Shown here: piece by piece, positions 1 through 10,149 of the stretch
How positions within the stretch are numbered: the stretch's first letter is position 1
Layout of the letters: each line of letters opens with the position of its first letter
Made by a program: the position numbers and the translations under genes
Assembly: GCA_021234155.1 (NCBI GenBank)
Contig: JAJEKV010000064.1
Coordinates: forward strand, 4,650,001 to 4,714,000
Direction: 5' to 3'
Length of the DNA stretch: 64,000 nt
From: Isoetes taiwanensis
Taxonomy: Eukaryota; Streptophyta; Lycopodiopsida; Isoetales; Isoetaceae
Notes under the pieces: model-generated
Seen by the model: the letters and a program-made list of their open reading frames with translations, nothing else
Told to the model about the DNA's origin: nothing
Databases searched by the model: none

Positions 1-1241
1 ATGGACTTCTTCTTTGTAGAGCAAAGTGCTTATTTCAAAGTTCATTTGGAGACTCCTAAATGGTGAGGATGACTCTCTGGTTCCGCCTTCTTAGACAAGC
101 TCTTGGTCCTTTGTATCCCTCTAGGCAAGAAGGTACATCAAACCAGTCCTACCTTGGGCTTTATTTGAGACTTTTGCAGCCTTTTCCAAAGCTTCTCCAT
201 TTTTGCGTGGCTTGTTGGCGGCATGGGAGGCTGATTAGACATCTTTTCTGCCATGCCCCTCTGTCCACACCCTATTGGAGACTCCATGGTGGTGGGCACC
301 TGCTTGCCTCGGACCCCTCGGCACCTCCATTGGCGAGCCTCGGTTCATCCCCTTATCTGAGAGGCGATGGGTTCTTGCAGGTGTTGTCTCTATTCAAGCA
401 TGGTATGAGGAGGGTCGCCCTCTTGTCTTGGCTTTGAATTTCAGACAAAGTTCCTTCTCTCTCGTTGGGATGTATCTCTATGGGAGAAAATTGAAGAAAA
501 ATTTGCCTCTCGTGAGTGCAAGTTGGTCTTCTTTGAAAGGGTGCCATGGGGACTGTCATGAAAATATTCACAAAGGCAAGCAATTTGTCGAGCAAGCGCG
601 ATATCGCCTTCTTTTAGCACCACAACCCCTCCAGTTGCCAGATGGGTGGCACCTACATGTTCCACAGCCCATTTTGTGTCGTACATGGCGATGGCTTTGG
701 GATAGGTTGCTCCAGCCTAAAGTCTCTCTGCGGTATGCCCGCTTTGCCTCTCGGACGTTGAGACTCTTGAACATTGTCTCTTTGATTGTCCTAAGGTTCA
801 ACCAGCGTGGTCCTGGCTACAAGGTTTGTTTAACGGTACATTGAATTTGCCGATGCATCCTTTTGGCATCCTATCCCAGCGCATGACCTCCGGCTAAACA
901 AAGGGCATTGCATCTTGGTTCGGTTGGCTCCTATGGTCGATATGGGGCGTCGCGGAACTTCCACATCTTCGGGGCATTTATTCATGCGCACCACGGTGTT
1001 ATTACGATGGCCGAGAAAAAGATATTGATGACCCTACGAGTGTTCTTCCCTTGACTTTCGGGCTGGTGGAACGCATCACGGATTCTTATCATTAGTCTCC
1101 TATTCGGGTAAGTACATTGTGCTCGGGCTCGTGCTCTGTGGCATCTCGTGTGCTTACGGTTAGATGAGACATGTAAACTTTGTACTTTTTCTCTGATTAA
1201 TAAACTTTTTGGCTTTCGTCCTTCAAAAAAAAAAAAAAAAA
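1..1241 (+). mobile_element. LINE, 3' portion with poly(A) tail
   Basis: This is the C-terminal end of a non-LTR retrotransposon ORF2, read on the plus strand and cut by the window edge. Around 735-825 one frame reads CPLCLSDVETLEHCLFDCP, which has the spacing of the zf-RVT zinc-binding domain that follows plant LINE reverse transcriptases. A short WFGWLLWSIW block downstream is typical of the tail after zf-RVT. Several frameshifts and stops separate the pieces, so it is dead. A 3' UTR with a possible polyadenylation signal (attaataaac, about 1195-1205) ends in 17 A at 1225-1241. The poly(A) tail sets it apart from the minus-strand LINEs in this window, which end in microsatellites. Confidence 0.75.
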
Positions 1242-1299
1242 CCATTAGTCGGCACGAAGCAAGTTGGTTGGGCTCCATATATCTGCATTAGCATGGTCT

Positions 1300-2330
1300 T
1301 AGAGTATGAAATATGGGGGAGCTCGAAACTTTACCAAAATAACTCAATGTTCTAAGAATGCTTCGACCAATATAACCAACGAGCTAACATAATTATTTTT
1401 TATTGTAAATCTATGTATTATAACCCATTTAATTATTTTTATTTTAGGGATATGGTCTATGGATTTAGGAATTGTTATTTTTATATCCATATCAAGTCCC
1501 CTTGGAACCCCCTATCATTGTGCTACATATTCTAAATGAGATGCACCCTGGACTACCTCAATCGTGAGATCCATCGACCCTACGGCCCAGCCCATGGGGC
1601 CTCTCGTTTCGATTATGGTCATTGGCACCTACGATTTTGAATATGAAATACAAGTTTGCCTAAGGTTTATGAATATGGAACACAGGGATTCAGACCTCTA
1701 TAGAGCTTCATGTAAGGTTCTAAAATGAAATACAAGGGCTTGCAATTTCTACCAAAATAGCTCAATGTCCTAATAAGAATGCTTTGACCAATATAACCAG
1801 TGAGCTAACATGATTACTTTTTACCTTATATATTTATGTATTTTTCTTATAACAACCCATTCAATTGTTTTAGGGATATGATCTATAGTTTTAGAAATTG
1901 TCATTTTTACATTCAGGACCAGCGATCTAACGTGATTACGTTTTATCTTAAATCTATGTATTTTTCTTATAACAAACCATTCAATTGTTTTAGGGATTAT
2001 GGTCTATGGTTCCAGGAATTGTCATTTTTACATTTAGGACCAGTGCTCTAACATGATTATTTCTTATCTTAAGTCTATGTTCCCCCCCTTTTTTTTTATA
2101 TAACAAACCATTCAATCGTTTTATGAATATGGTCTATGGTTCCAAGAATTGTGATTTTTACATCCATATTAAATGACTGAGGCTGCCTGTGATTTTGAAG
2201 TATGAAATAGGAGTTTATCTAAGGTCTTAATATATGAAATATAGGGACTTGGACCTCTATATGGCTTTGTCTAAGATTATAGAATATGAAATACACTAGA
2301 AAAAAGTGCCCAACATGGCTCTTTAAATCA
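1300..2330. repeat. AT-rich dispersed repeat R1 (copy 1)
   Basis: This stretch has no gene. Its wording recurs at 53880-54130, 56440-56686 and 61797-61900. Shared phrases include 'gaaatacaagtttgcctaagg', 'cattcaattgttttagggat' and 'aggaattgttatttttaca'. It looks like an old non-coding transposable element or its derivative. No termini or coding capacity could be identified. Confidence 0.6.
1807..2165. repeat. Three tandem units of about 122 bp inside R1
   Basis: Units begin at 1807, 1929 and 2050, each with aac(a/g)tgatta, and share the block 'ttcttataaca(a)accattcaattgttttag'. The repeats are imperfect. The third unit carries a C/T-rich insertion near 2081-2098. Confidence 0.7.
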
Positions 2331-2664
2331 GGGGCTTTGTTTGATATCTGCACTAGAAGTACATACATTTGAAATAAACTTATAAAAAGATGCTAAGAAA
2401 GTGGTTGCCTCAGCACCTAATTTAATAGATCTTTTGATATTTTTTAGTTTGTCCCCTTAAAACACCACTAAGCGACACTTGTCAACTTTAGCCTAGCATT
2501 CATACAACTTTGGCTATTATGAATATTATGTGTCATAAAAGCTTTTGATGCTTTATACGATGTGTCATCAAAGCTTTTAATGCTTTTTAAGGACCTTGTA
2601 CAATACATGTCATGTCTTTCCTTTTTTCCATTCCAAATTATGGGAATGAGGGCATGAAGAATAC
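2331..2664. other. Intergenic, no gene seen
   Basis: This AT-rich sequence has no supported ORF. A short direct duplication (tgtgtcat.aaagcttt.(g/a)atgcttt) lies at about 2530-2590. Confidence 0.5.
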
Positions 2665-2710
2665 AATAGAATAGAATAGGTTTTTATCGTCCAGGAAGAC
2701 TAGTTGGTCT
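2665..2710 (-). repeat. LINE A tail: (CTATT)3 plus terminal hairpin
   Basis: Plus-strand AATAG repeats three times at 2665-2679, followed by tttttatcgtcc and the imperfect hairpin agac-tagtt-ggtct (2697-2710). The same order of elements is found at the ends of LINE copies B, C and F. Confidence 0.65.
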
Positions 2711-3653
2711 ATGGGACCCAAACGAAACTGCAACAGCCCTATTATTGCCCGAGTTAAAAAAAACCTCATCCCGAAAAGTTTTCGAGGGAAAAACTGTGGC
2801 AGTAATAAGAGTGATCTCAAACTGTACAAATATACATATGGTGTAACACAGATGCAAGTCAGCCTAATGTCGAAGGACATAGATTTGATCATATGTCGAA
2901 CAACCCTGTAAGGTAATTCATCCTCAACGGCTCCCATTTGGCAGCATCAACGGAGCTTGTCTTGCCTTGGTTCCCCAATCCATCTGTCTATCTCAATTCG
3001 GAGACAGTGTGCACTTGTGTGAATCGAGGCAGTGAACCTGTGCCTTTTCATTGGCAGATGGGTATGCATGTAGCATTGCAAACCCCGTCCTATTGTGGGG
3101 TTTATGTGGTACTGGTAATGTGTCATCCTAGCCTGTTCAAGAGCGTTGGCATCCCATAGCTTATTGAGGAAGCAAGCATCAAGATGCTGCCTCAAGCTGT
3201 GGCGATACGCCTCTGTTTGCACTTGTATGCACCTGTGCTCCTACACAAATTGGCGAGCCACGGAGTCCGCTTATCCTTCCAACTGGCCTTGAGGTGTTAT
3301 GGTTCTGTTGCCACAGTATAAGCTCGGCTAGGGAGACGAGCATCGTCTATAATGACCACCTTCTGAAATAGACGATATGTTGATCAAGGGCCACCCTCTG
3401 AAGGTGTAAGAAACTTGTCTCTTGCAATAGAATCTAATATGGAATTGTGGACTTCACCCCCAGTGCCCAAGCCAAGAAGGCTTTCTATACCTGCTTCAAG
3501 TCATTCTAGCTAGCAAGGATACCACGAGGCCCCAGACCTCGACCTCATATAAAAGAACAAGCTCGAATAAGACCCTAAATAGGTGCGACTCATGGGCTCA
3601 ATCATGTAACACCACTCTATGCTTGTTGTTCTACAATGAATATAGCGCCTTCC
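2665..3653 (-). mobile_element. LINE copy A, 3' part (RT C-terminus and 3' UTR)
   Basis: The minus strand encodes the C-terminal part of an APE-type LINE ORF2, for example LDACFLNKLWDANALEQAR. The matching place in LINE copy C (57186-57581) reads LDACFLGKL. Nucleotide similarity to 57100-57780 is visible throughout, for instance the 'aatagacgat.tgt..atcaaggg' block. The 3' end carries the family's terminal hairpin (2697-2710) and ACGATAAAAA box, then a (CTATT)3 tail in the sense direction. The copy continues at 14099 on the other side of an LTR retrotransposon inserted into it. Many stops; not functional. Confidence 0.75.
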
Positions 3654-5221
3654 TGTGACGTTCCACATATTTATACGCATATTTAAGTATAAATACGTGA
3701 CACGTCACTATGAATAATTAATGGCACATAAATTATTCATAAGCTAAGGTTAGCTATGTTAATAATTAAATTATAAAGGTGGAAACCTAACCAAAACCCT
3801 AATTCGAATTTAGGGCTTATCCTAATATTAAAAAGGGCTAAAATACTAAATTAGCTAATATTAACCAATGTAGAGCATGCCACCTGGCCCAAATCGATTG
3901 GGCAAGGTAGGGTTTCGATTTTGGACACCCAAATTAGGGCTTTTGTGCCCCAATTCAAATTGGGAGCAATTGGGGATGGAGGAGGAGGAGCAGCGGCCGA
4001 CGGCCCTTGGTTAGTCGAGATGGAGCAGCCCAAGACCGATTTGTGGTTAGTCAAGTGGGTTACTTTGTTGATTTATAGCATAGCACCTCTACGTGGTGTG
4101 TTCTCTCTCTGTTTTTCTCATGTGGTTTTTGTTAGACTAACCCTTAGTGATATGGTGAGTATTCTTATCTCTAGTCTCATGCGTGCTTTGGTTGATGGTT
4201 TAGTAGTTCTTTGCTTAGTTAGCACTCGGGATATGGGGATTATGGGGGTAGAGACCTCTCGAGCCCATGTATTGTAGTATGCTCCTAGATAGAGCCCTGT
4301 ATTATTCCCATTAGATGCGGCTGTGCACAAGAGCCCACCGGGTCATAGATGCTATGGACCGGCTTAGCACCGGATAAGGAACACGGTGGTGAAGTGGTTG
4401 GTGGGGTCTTGCACGAACATAAAAGGCTCCGAGACTCCTATAGTGAGCTAGGCACGATGGCCGGTCCACGAGAGGGCTCTGTATGGGTCCGACACTCCAC
4501 AGGTGTAGAGGTGTGACCAGTATGGGGCACCTTGCACTTTGAGTAGATTTAGGCAGTAAGTCTGAATGCGGATCTGCGGGTCGCTGATGCGCACGTATTC
4601 TCTAGCTCGCCATTGTGATTCGGAAGGGGCCTTCCCCGACCTGCCTCATCGGATAGGGACTTCATGAACCGAGTAGGCTCGGCGAGGGTGATGCCTCGAG
4701 CTGCGTCTCGGGAAGGCTATAGCGGCGCCATAGCGTGAATTGACCCATCCGCAAAGTGTGCACGGGGAGGGGGCGGATGGAGTGGACAACCCTAGCCAAT
4801 GTTCTATGCCGCCAGCGCCATGTCAAGATTCCTGCCCGCTGATCTCTTGAGACCTAGCCGTCGGTCGATCCTCACCGGAGTCCGAGCGGGGTAGAACCAT
4901 GGGTTTGGGGTGTTTTCTTAGTTTTAGATGCATATTCTTTGCCGTTGGTATTTGGATGGATGCGCCACCCTTCGTGGTGGTTATTTATATATATGATTTA
5001 TGCTGTGTGCTAACCCTTGTATTCACGCTTCCGCGACGTAGGAGCCCCATTGAAGGCGTGGGCCGAATGACCCCTTCGTGTCCTTCTTTCGGGCATCATA
5101 TTATAGATGGCCCGAAATAGGCGGAGGGCCACGCTCATGGCGAAGTTGGTCGCCATGGGAGGGAAAGTCCCCGGTATGTATACGGTACCGAGGGTAAGTA
5201 TATATGTTTAGGGGCGTCACA
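3654..5221 (+). repeat. 5' LTR
   Basis: Begins TGTGACGTTCCACA and ends GGCGTCACA. An AT-rich TATA-like stretch (ttatttatatatatga, about 4981-4996) could be its promoter. Compared with the 3' LTR there are many substitutions and small indels, so the insertion is old. This copy keeps 'cacgtattctctagct' near 4592, which the 3' LTR has lost. Confidence 0.92.
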
Positions 5222-5222
5222 G

Positions 5223-5235
5223 TGGTATCAGAGCC
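5223..5235 (+). other. Primer-binding site for initiator-Met tRNA
   Basis: TGGTATCAGAGCC starts one base after the 5' LTR. It is the usual plant retrotransposon minus-strand primer site, complementary to the 3' end of initiator methionine tRNA. Confidence 0.92.
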
Positions 5236-5671
5236 ATGATTTTGGTTGACCGGAATCATAGCACTGACCAAATCTTTAACCCGTTAGTTCGGTAGTTGAG
5301 TGGGAGTTTAGGCTAGTTGGACTGCTTAACTTTTTAGTCATTTAATTTTGTGTTATGTGAGTTTTAGGAAGTTAGGGCGATTTTGGAGGGAAAAAGTTGT
5401 GACTGGAGGACCCAAGATTGGAAGGGCTATAACTTTCTGTAGGTAGTTCGGATGAAGGCAAAAACGGCTCCAATGGATCGGGCACTTCCCAAATACCCTA
5501 AGGGGCACGTCTCCCGAGGTCAAGAAGACAACAGGCCGCCGAAAAATGGAAAGGGGCGCTGCCTTACTCAGAGGTAAAACGCGTATAAGCAACGCAGCGC
5601 CCCATACGGTCCGCCGTATAAAAATACGCGTCCGTTTTAAAAAAAAAAAATGAGTTTTCCTTTTCCGCCCG

Positions 5672-5728
5672 CGTTTTGAACCTGTGACCTCTTACTTCCA
5701 ACCCAACACTCTTTCCATCTTGCCAACC
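5672..5728 (-). other. tRNA-like (Pol III type 2 promoter) module 1
   Basis: On the minus strand, box A-like TTGGCAAGATGGAAAGAG (5726-5709) is followed at about 27 nt by box B-like GGTTCAAAAC (5682-5673). Spacing and wording are those of a degenerate tRNA or SINE head. No full cloverleaf is present, so it is not called as a tRNA gene. Confidence 0.4.
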
Positions 5729-5824
5729 ATCTTTATATAGATATATATGTTCTATTGCTTTGTTATACATATCTAATATTCTGCTTTGTCCAGCTAGCAG
5801 TTCTTTTAAGAAAAAGGTACATCA

Positions 5825-5880
5825 TGGGATTGAACCCCTGACCTTCTGCACCCAAGACAACACCTTTACCAATAAGCCAA
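5825..5880 (-). other. tRNA-like (Pol III type 2 promoter) module 2
   Basis: On the minus strand, box A-like GGCTTATTGGTAAAGG (5878-5863) is followed by box B-like GGTTCAATCCC (5836-5826). It is a better match than module 1, in the same direction and about 150 nt away. It resembles a tRNA-derived SINE head captured in the leader of the LTR element. Confidence 0.5.
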
Positions 5881-5998
5881 CTTCTTTCTTGAAGTGATAT
5901 AATGCTTTTTCTAATATTTATAGTGCATCTATTCCATATCTAAATTAGAGGCATGCCTTTGGTAAACCCACATTGTGGAGGCAACAACTCCACTAGAA

Positions 5999-6133
5999 AG
6001 CAAGCTCTTTTGCCATAGCCCGAGGAGCAAGCTCTTTCGCCATAGCCGCCGGAGCAAGCTCTTCCGCCATAGCCGCCGGAGCAAGCTCTTTCGCCATAGC
6101 CGTCGAAGCAAGCTCTTTCGCCATAGCCGCCGG
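5999..6133. repeat. 27-bp minisatellite, five units
   Basis: The unit is close to AGCAAGCTCTTTCGCCATAG followed by CCGCCGG, with units starting at 5999, 6026, 6053, 6080 and 6107 and a degenerate sixth. Because 27 is a multiple of 3, three frames stay open across it and give repeat peptides (such as SKLFRHSRR in plus, or alanine/lysine-rich in minus). These are treated as by-products of the repeat. Confidence 0.85.
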
Positions 6134-6139
6134 AGTAAG

Positions 6140-7201
6140 CAGCCTTGCCATAGCCATGGGAGACGACCTCTCTCTGCTATAGTCAACCGGATAACTGTCA
6201 ACCATATAAAGCTAGTATCCCCTAGGAATAAACCGACCAAATGGCACGACGTAACCTAGCAAGTTCGGCCAACTTGTTATGACAACATCAACTCATTTGG
6301 TGGGACTAATTCCGGAACTTAATTAACAACGACAGGGCAACTCTCTAGAATAGCAGCATGTGTTATATCCTTGGATATTCTTTAGGCAACGATAATAATG
6401 TCCAGTTATCGGCGTTCCTCGATCCATACCTTTAATTATTTTTCCTTTGGTAGATGCCTTGATAACACAATTTCTTCGGGCCTTGCCATCATTTAATCTA
6501 TACTACATTCATATGCTTTATATTAGACCTTATTGACGTAATGTTTTATAGACATAATTATAATTAACGTTGTCTCTCTCTAGTGTCTAAACCTTGACTC
6601 GTCTCATTTCCCAGAGAAAGGATCTCTTTTCGCCCAACCAACTAGGGTCTGCCATGCAGCACCCCTCCAGACCATTGGTAGCTTTAATCCTACCACCCCT
6701 CACTTCTTCTTCTCAATGCTCGTGTTCTTTTTATGGACCATTTTCCCAGACCACGGTACAAACTCGTGAATAACGTAGTGAGTGCACGTGTTAGAACCCC
6801 ATAATAATGTCAACACTTTGTGCCAAACTTCACCGTCTATATGGATGTGATTAATTATCATTGCCACACGCTTTGTCAAAGTGACAACCGTCTACCCTCT
6901 TTTGGAATGTTCTCTCGTACATTCCAATGCCATAACCGTTGTTGATTACTCACCTCCTTCTAGGGTACCTAGATAAGGTCCGAAACAAAATGTTTCCAAC
7001 CATTATTTTAATACCTAAACGTCTTTAGGTTACGCAAGCGAACTTACATATTCCAAAGGATTATATGAATATCCCAAAGGACAAGTACCATAGAAGACCT
7101 CTCAAGATAGGCCTCCTCTATTCAAAGATCTTGTGTTCAAGTCTGCGGGGTCCGTCATATGTCCTCATGGACGCTGCCAATATGGCATGACGTATAAATG
7201 C

Positions 7202-7232
<31 letters not shown>

Positions 7233-9716
7233 TTATTAAAAAAAAAAAAAAAAAGGTCCTTGGTGAACTCAATTCACCATGTTGTCCGAAGACATGGACG
7301 TCTTCTTCCCTAAGCCATGCACCAAATCTTTAAGGAATTTTTCAGCTCTCGCTACCTTTCAAGCCGCAAGTCTACCTTTGTATATTAGCAATGACCACCC
7401 TTCATGTTAGGAAATAACCTTTCTATCCAGATTGCTAAATATCATGCATCGTGGTCCTTTATTCCTTCTCTTCTTCAATGTGTTTTCTAAGTCTATGATC
7501 GATTTTCATGAGTCCGGCCCTTTACGCCGCCTTGACTACATATTTCACTCTTTGATTGTGACCTTTATTCAGTAGAGTCACCAATCCCCATTACTCCTTT
7601 ATGTATTTATTAACCGTCTTGTGGCTTCTAAGCCGCTATTATATGCTCCCTATATTGTTAACCCACCTATCATTGGGGATTATGATTCAACATTGTCCTA
7701 CATCCTGGAAATGTTAGTCATTACATTTCTCTGTCATGATGCTATAACGTTGTTCTGGCATTCCAAATAACTTGGCATCCTCATCTAAGCCATAGTCATG
7801 GCCTAAGAGCGGGTGAGCCTTCGTAAGTTACCTGGAGTCATCAAGGTGCTTGCCTTGTATTTAGTGAGCCTTTCTACAATTACCTACGTTTAATATAACC
7901 CGGGCTTGTATCAATGCTCGAGTCCTGTATATGTTAACTTGCACCCCCCATGTAACCCATGGCATCACCCTGCACCGATCCGGTATGGATCATGTGGGAA
8001 AGCTAGTCTTAGGTGTCTATGCAAGACACATTCGAACATTTAGCAGGTAACTGCTATTCGCTACTTATCCTGGAATTGTACTATTGTACTACTCAACCCC
8101 ACTACCTTAAGCTTTATTCCATTGGCCGTTGACATTTATTTCAAGTGCCAACTACTACACCATATCCTAACATGCAACGGGTTGACGGTCCTTTGCACAT
8201 TTTGAACGTATCTCCAGACCCTTCATCAGTAACTTTAGAATACGCTCGTCTTTCTCTCCTTATGTCGCCACCTAGATTACCTTCCTAAGATGTTTATCAT
8301 ATGTGTACATGGTATGTACATAATAAACATATCTCCACATCCCACAATGCTAGAGCTCTGCTCTAACTTAGCTAAACTATAACCGTGGTAGTTCTTTCAA
8401 ACAAACCTATTGCCTATGTACCTTTATTATGTGGCTGAGCCACCGACTCTAACCTGGCAAGGTGGCCAACTCTATGTTAGAAATCTATATCTTTTGCCTA
8501 CATTTTTTATAGGATCCCCACTACTTTAACCATCCCTTTAGTGCCTTATGGTCTTCCAATTGTATATACACTATCATACCACCCATGGGATTATGCTATA
8601 ATTCCAAAGGTTTACTACCCCAGATGAGGAGCTTTTCTAAAGGCTTCTTTCGCTAAGGATCCTTTGTGTTCCATACCACCCATGCTTAGTTACACATAAC
8701 CTAATTTTCTTAAGTTATCAGGTGGACTTCAGCTTTTGATCAGCTTCGAATGCTGCTGTCTTTGACTCCCTCATAATGAAGTGGAGGCACTAAAACCTCC
8801 TGGTCTTCTAATAGGAAAACCCAATGTTTCAATCTTCGTTAGTAACCGCCATATGGTTATCCAATTCCTTACCCTCTTAAGAGTTTCAAAGTCATAATCT
8901 CTAACGGGTCTATGCCTCAAGGCAACGGATCCTCCACCTTCTACTTCACTACCTACACTGGTTCCTCGCGAGTAGCGTAACTCTTAAGATATATGGACTA
9001 CTAGTCTATATAATCTCACTCCTTGTAATCTACACACCTCGTCTTGATTTTTATCGGGACTTGGATTGCTATGTATTGCCTCTTCTCGGTTATCCCTAAA
9101 AGTATAATTGTCAAAGTCATCGTACTCCTTCTTTTCTTCCATCAGGGGGATGCGATATTTTATACATTTTTTTTTATTTCCAAAACCACATAAATGCTCT
9201 CAGCTTATAACAATGAAGTAACTCATTGGTATCTAGAACCTTTGAGCAACTAAGCTCTCATTAGCGGTTATTCCAACACTATTCCAACCATCCTCGGGAT
9301 GTTTTTGAATGTGACGTTACCGTAATTTAAACTCTTTTCATCTCCCTTAGTACGACGTATCTAAGATAGTCAACTTCAACCATTGGGATAACTTGAATGC
9401 TTATCTCTGGTAAAGCATACCTAACCCAATATCTTCGTATATAAGCATATCATTACGCTCATTCTTTAAACCTTGTCAAGCAATATTTCCCTCGCCCTGT
9501 ACGAATATTCTACTATCTTTTAATATGATATACATCTGAATATCACAATCGACATCCTCGATAGGATCACCACTATAGTATTTGATACTACTAAATCCTT
9601 CCTACATCCAGGACCGCTACGTTGTTATTATATGATATAGTAACATGTGTGCACCAACCCTAAGTCTAGACTCCTATGTAACTTGTTGACATAGGCATCT
9701 AGCTATATTCATACTT
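6140..9716. other. Internal domain of the LTR element, no coding seen
   Basis: No gag-pol motif (such as the RT YxDD box or the integrase zinc finger) could be seen on either strand, and stops are dense. The plus strand is visibly pyrimidine-rich, which is unusual for the sense strand of a gag-pol region. It contains (CTAT)n at 7201-7236 followed by a 17-nt A run at 7238-7254. Confidence 0.6.
7201..7254. repeat. (CTAT)n microsatellite plus A-run
   Basis: CTAT/TTAT repeats from 7201 to 7236 run directly into poly(A) 7238-7254. This could be the 3' end of a small plus-strand retroposed sequence inside the LTR element, but no body was recognised. Confidence 0.6.
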
Positions 9717-10149
9717 GCGGCCTGTGCACAAGAGCCCACCGGGTCATAGATGCTATGGACTGGCTTAGCACCAGATAAGGAACACAGTGGTGAAGTGGTT
9801 GGTGGGGTCTTGCACGAACATAAAAGGCTCCTGAGACTCCTATAGTGAGCTAGGCCTGATAGCCGGTCACGTAGAGGGCCGGGTATGGGTCTGACACTCC
9901 CTGGGTGTAGAGGTGTGACCCGTATGGGGCACCTTGCACTTTGAGTAGATTTAGGGCGAGTAAGTCGGGTACGGATGCGGGGATCGCTGATGCGGCACGT
10001 ATTCTCTAGCTCGCCCATGGAGCCACTGTGATTCTGGAAGGGGACGCTTCCCTGACCTGCCTCATCGGACCGGGACTTCATGAACCCCGGAGTAGGCTCA
10101 GCAGGGTGATGCCTCGAGCCTGCGTCTCCGGAAGGCTATAGCGACGCCA
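9717..10149 (+). repeat. Internal stray copy of an LTR segment
   Basis: This segment matches the LTR interior (13193-13612 of the 3' LTR) in direct orientation, from 'gcggcctgtgcacaagag' to 'ggaaggctatagcgacgcca'. It shares diagnostic wording with the 3' LTR rather than the 5' LTR (for example 'ccgggtatgggtctgacac') but keeps the 'cacgtattctctagct' stretch that the 3' LTR lacks. It is a partial LTR duplicate inside the element body. Confidence 0.85.

Noticed and set aside
4899-5120. 73-residue plus ORF shared by both LTRs
   Set aside because: Conserved because the LTRs are copies; no coding signature or domain.
5825-5880. A genuine tRNA gene
   Set aside because: Boxes A and B are tRNA-like but a full acceptor stem and cloverleaf cannot be drawn.
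5999-6133. Repeat proteins SKLFRHSRR-type (plus) and alanine-rich (minus)
   Set aside because: A 27-bp minisatellite keeps frames open by arithmetic, and both strands are equally open.
7760-7800. Antisense RT YxDD-like wording in the LTR element
   Set aside because: The reverse complement gives only a chance D-rich string with no neighbouring RT blocks.
9674-10081. 135-residue minus ORF and its relative at 13327-13545
   Set aside because: They are antisense to the LTR sequence and exist only because the LTR segment is duplicated.
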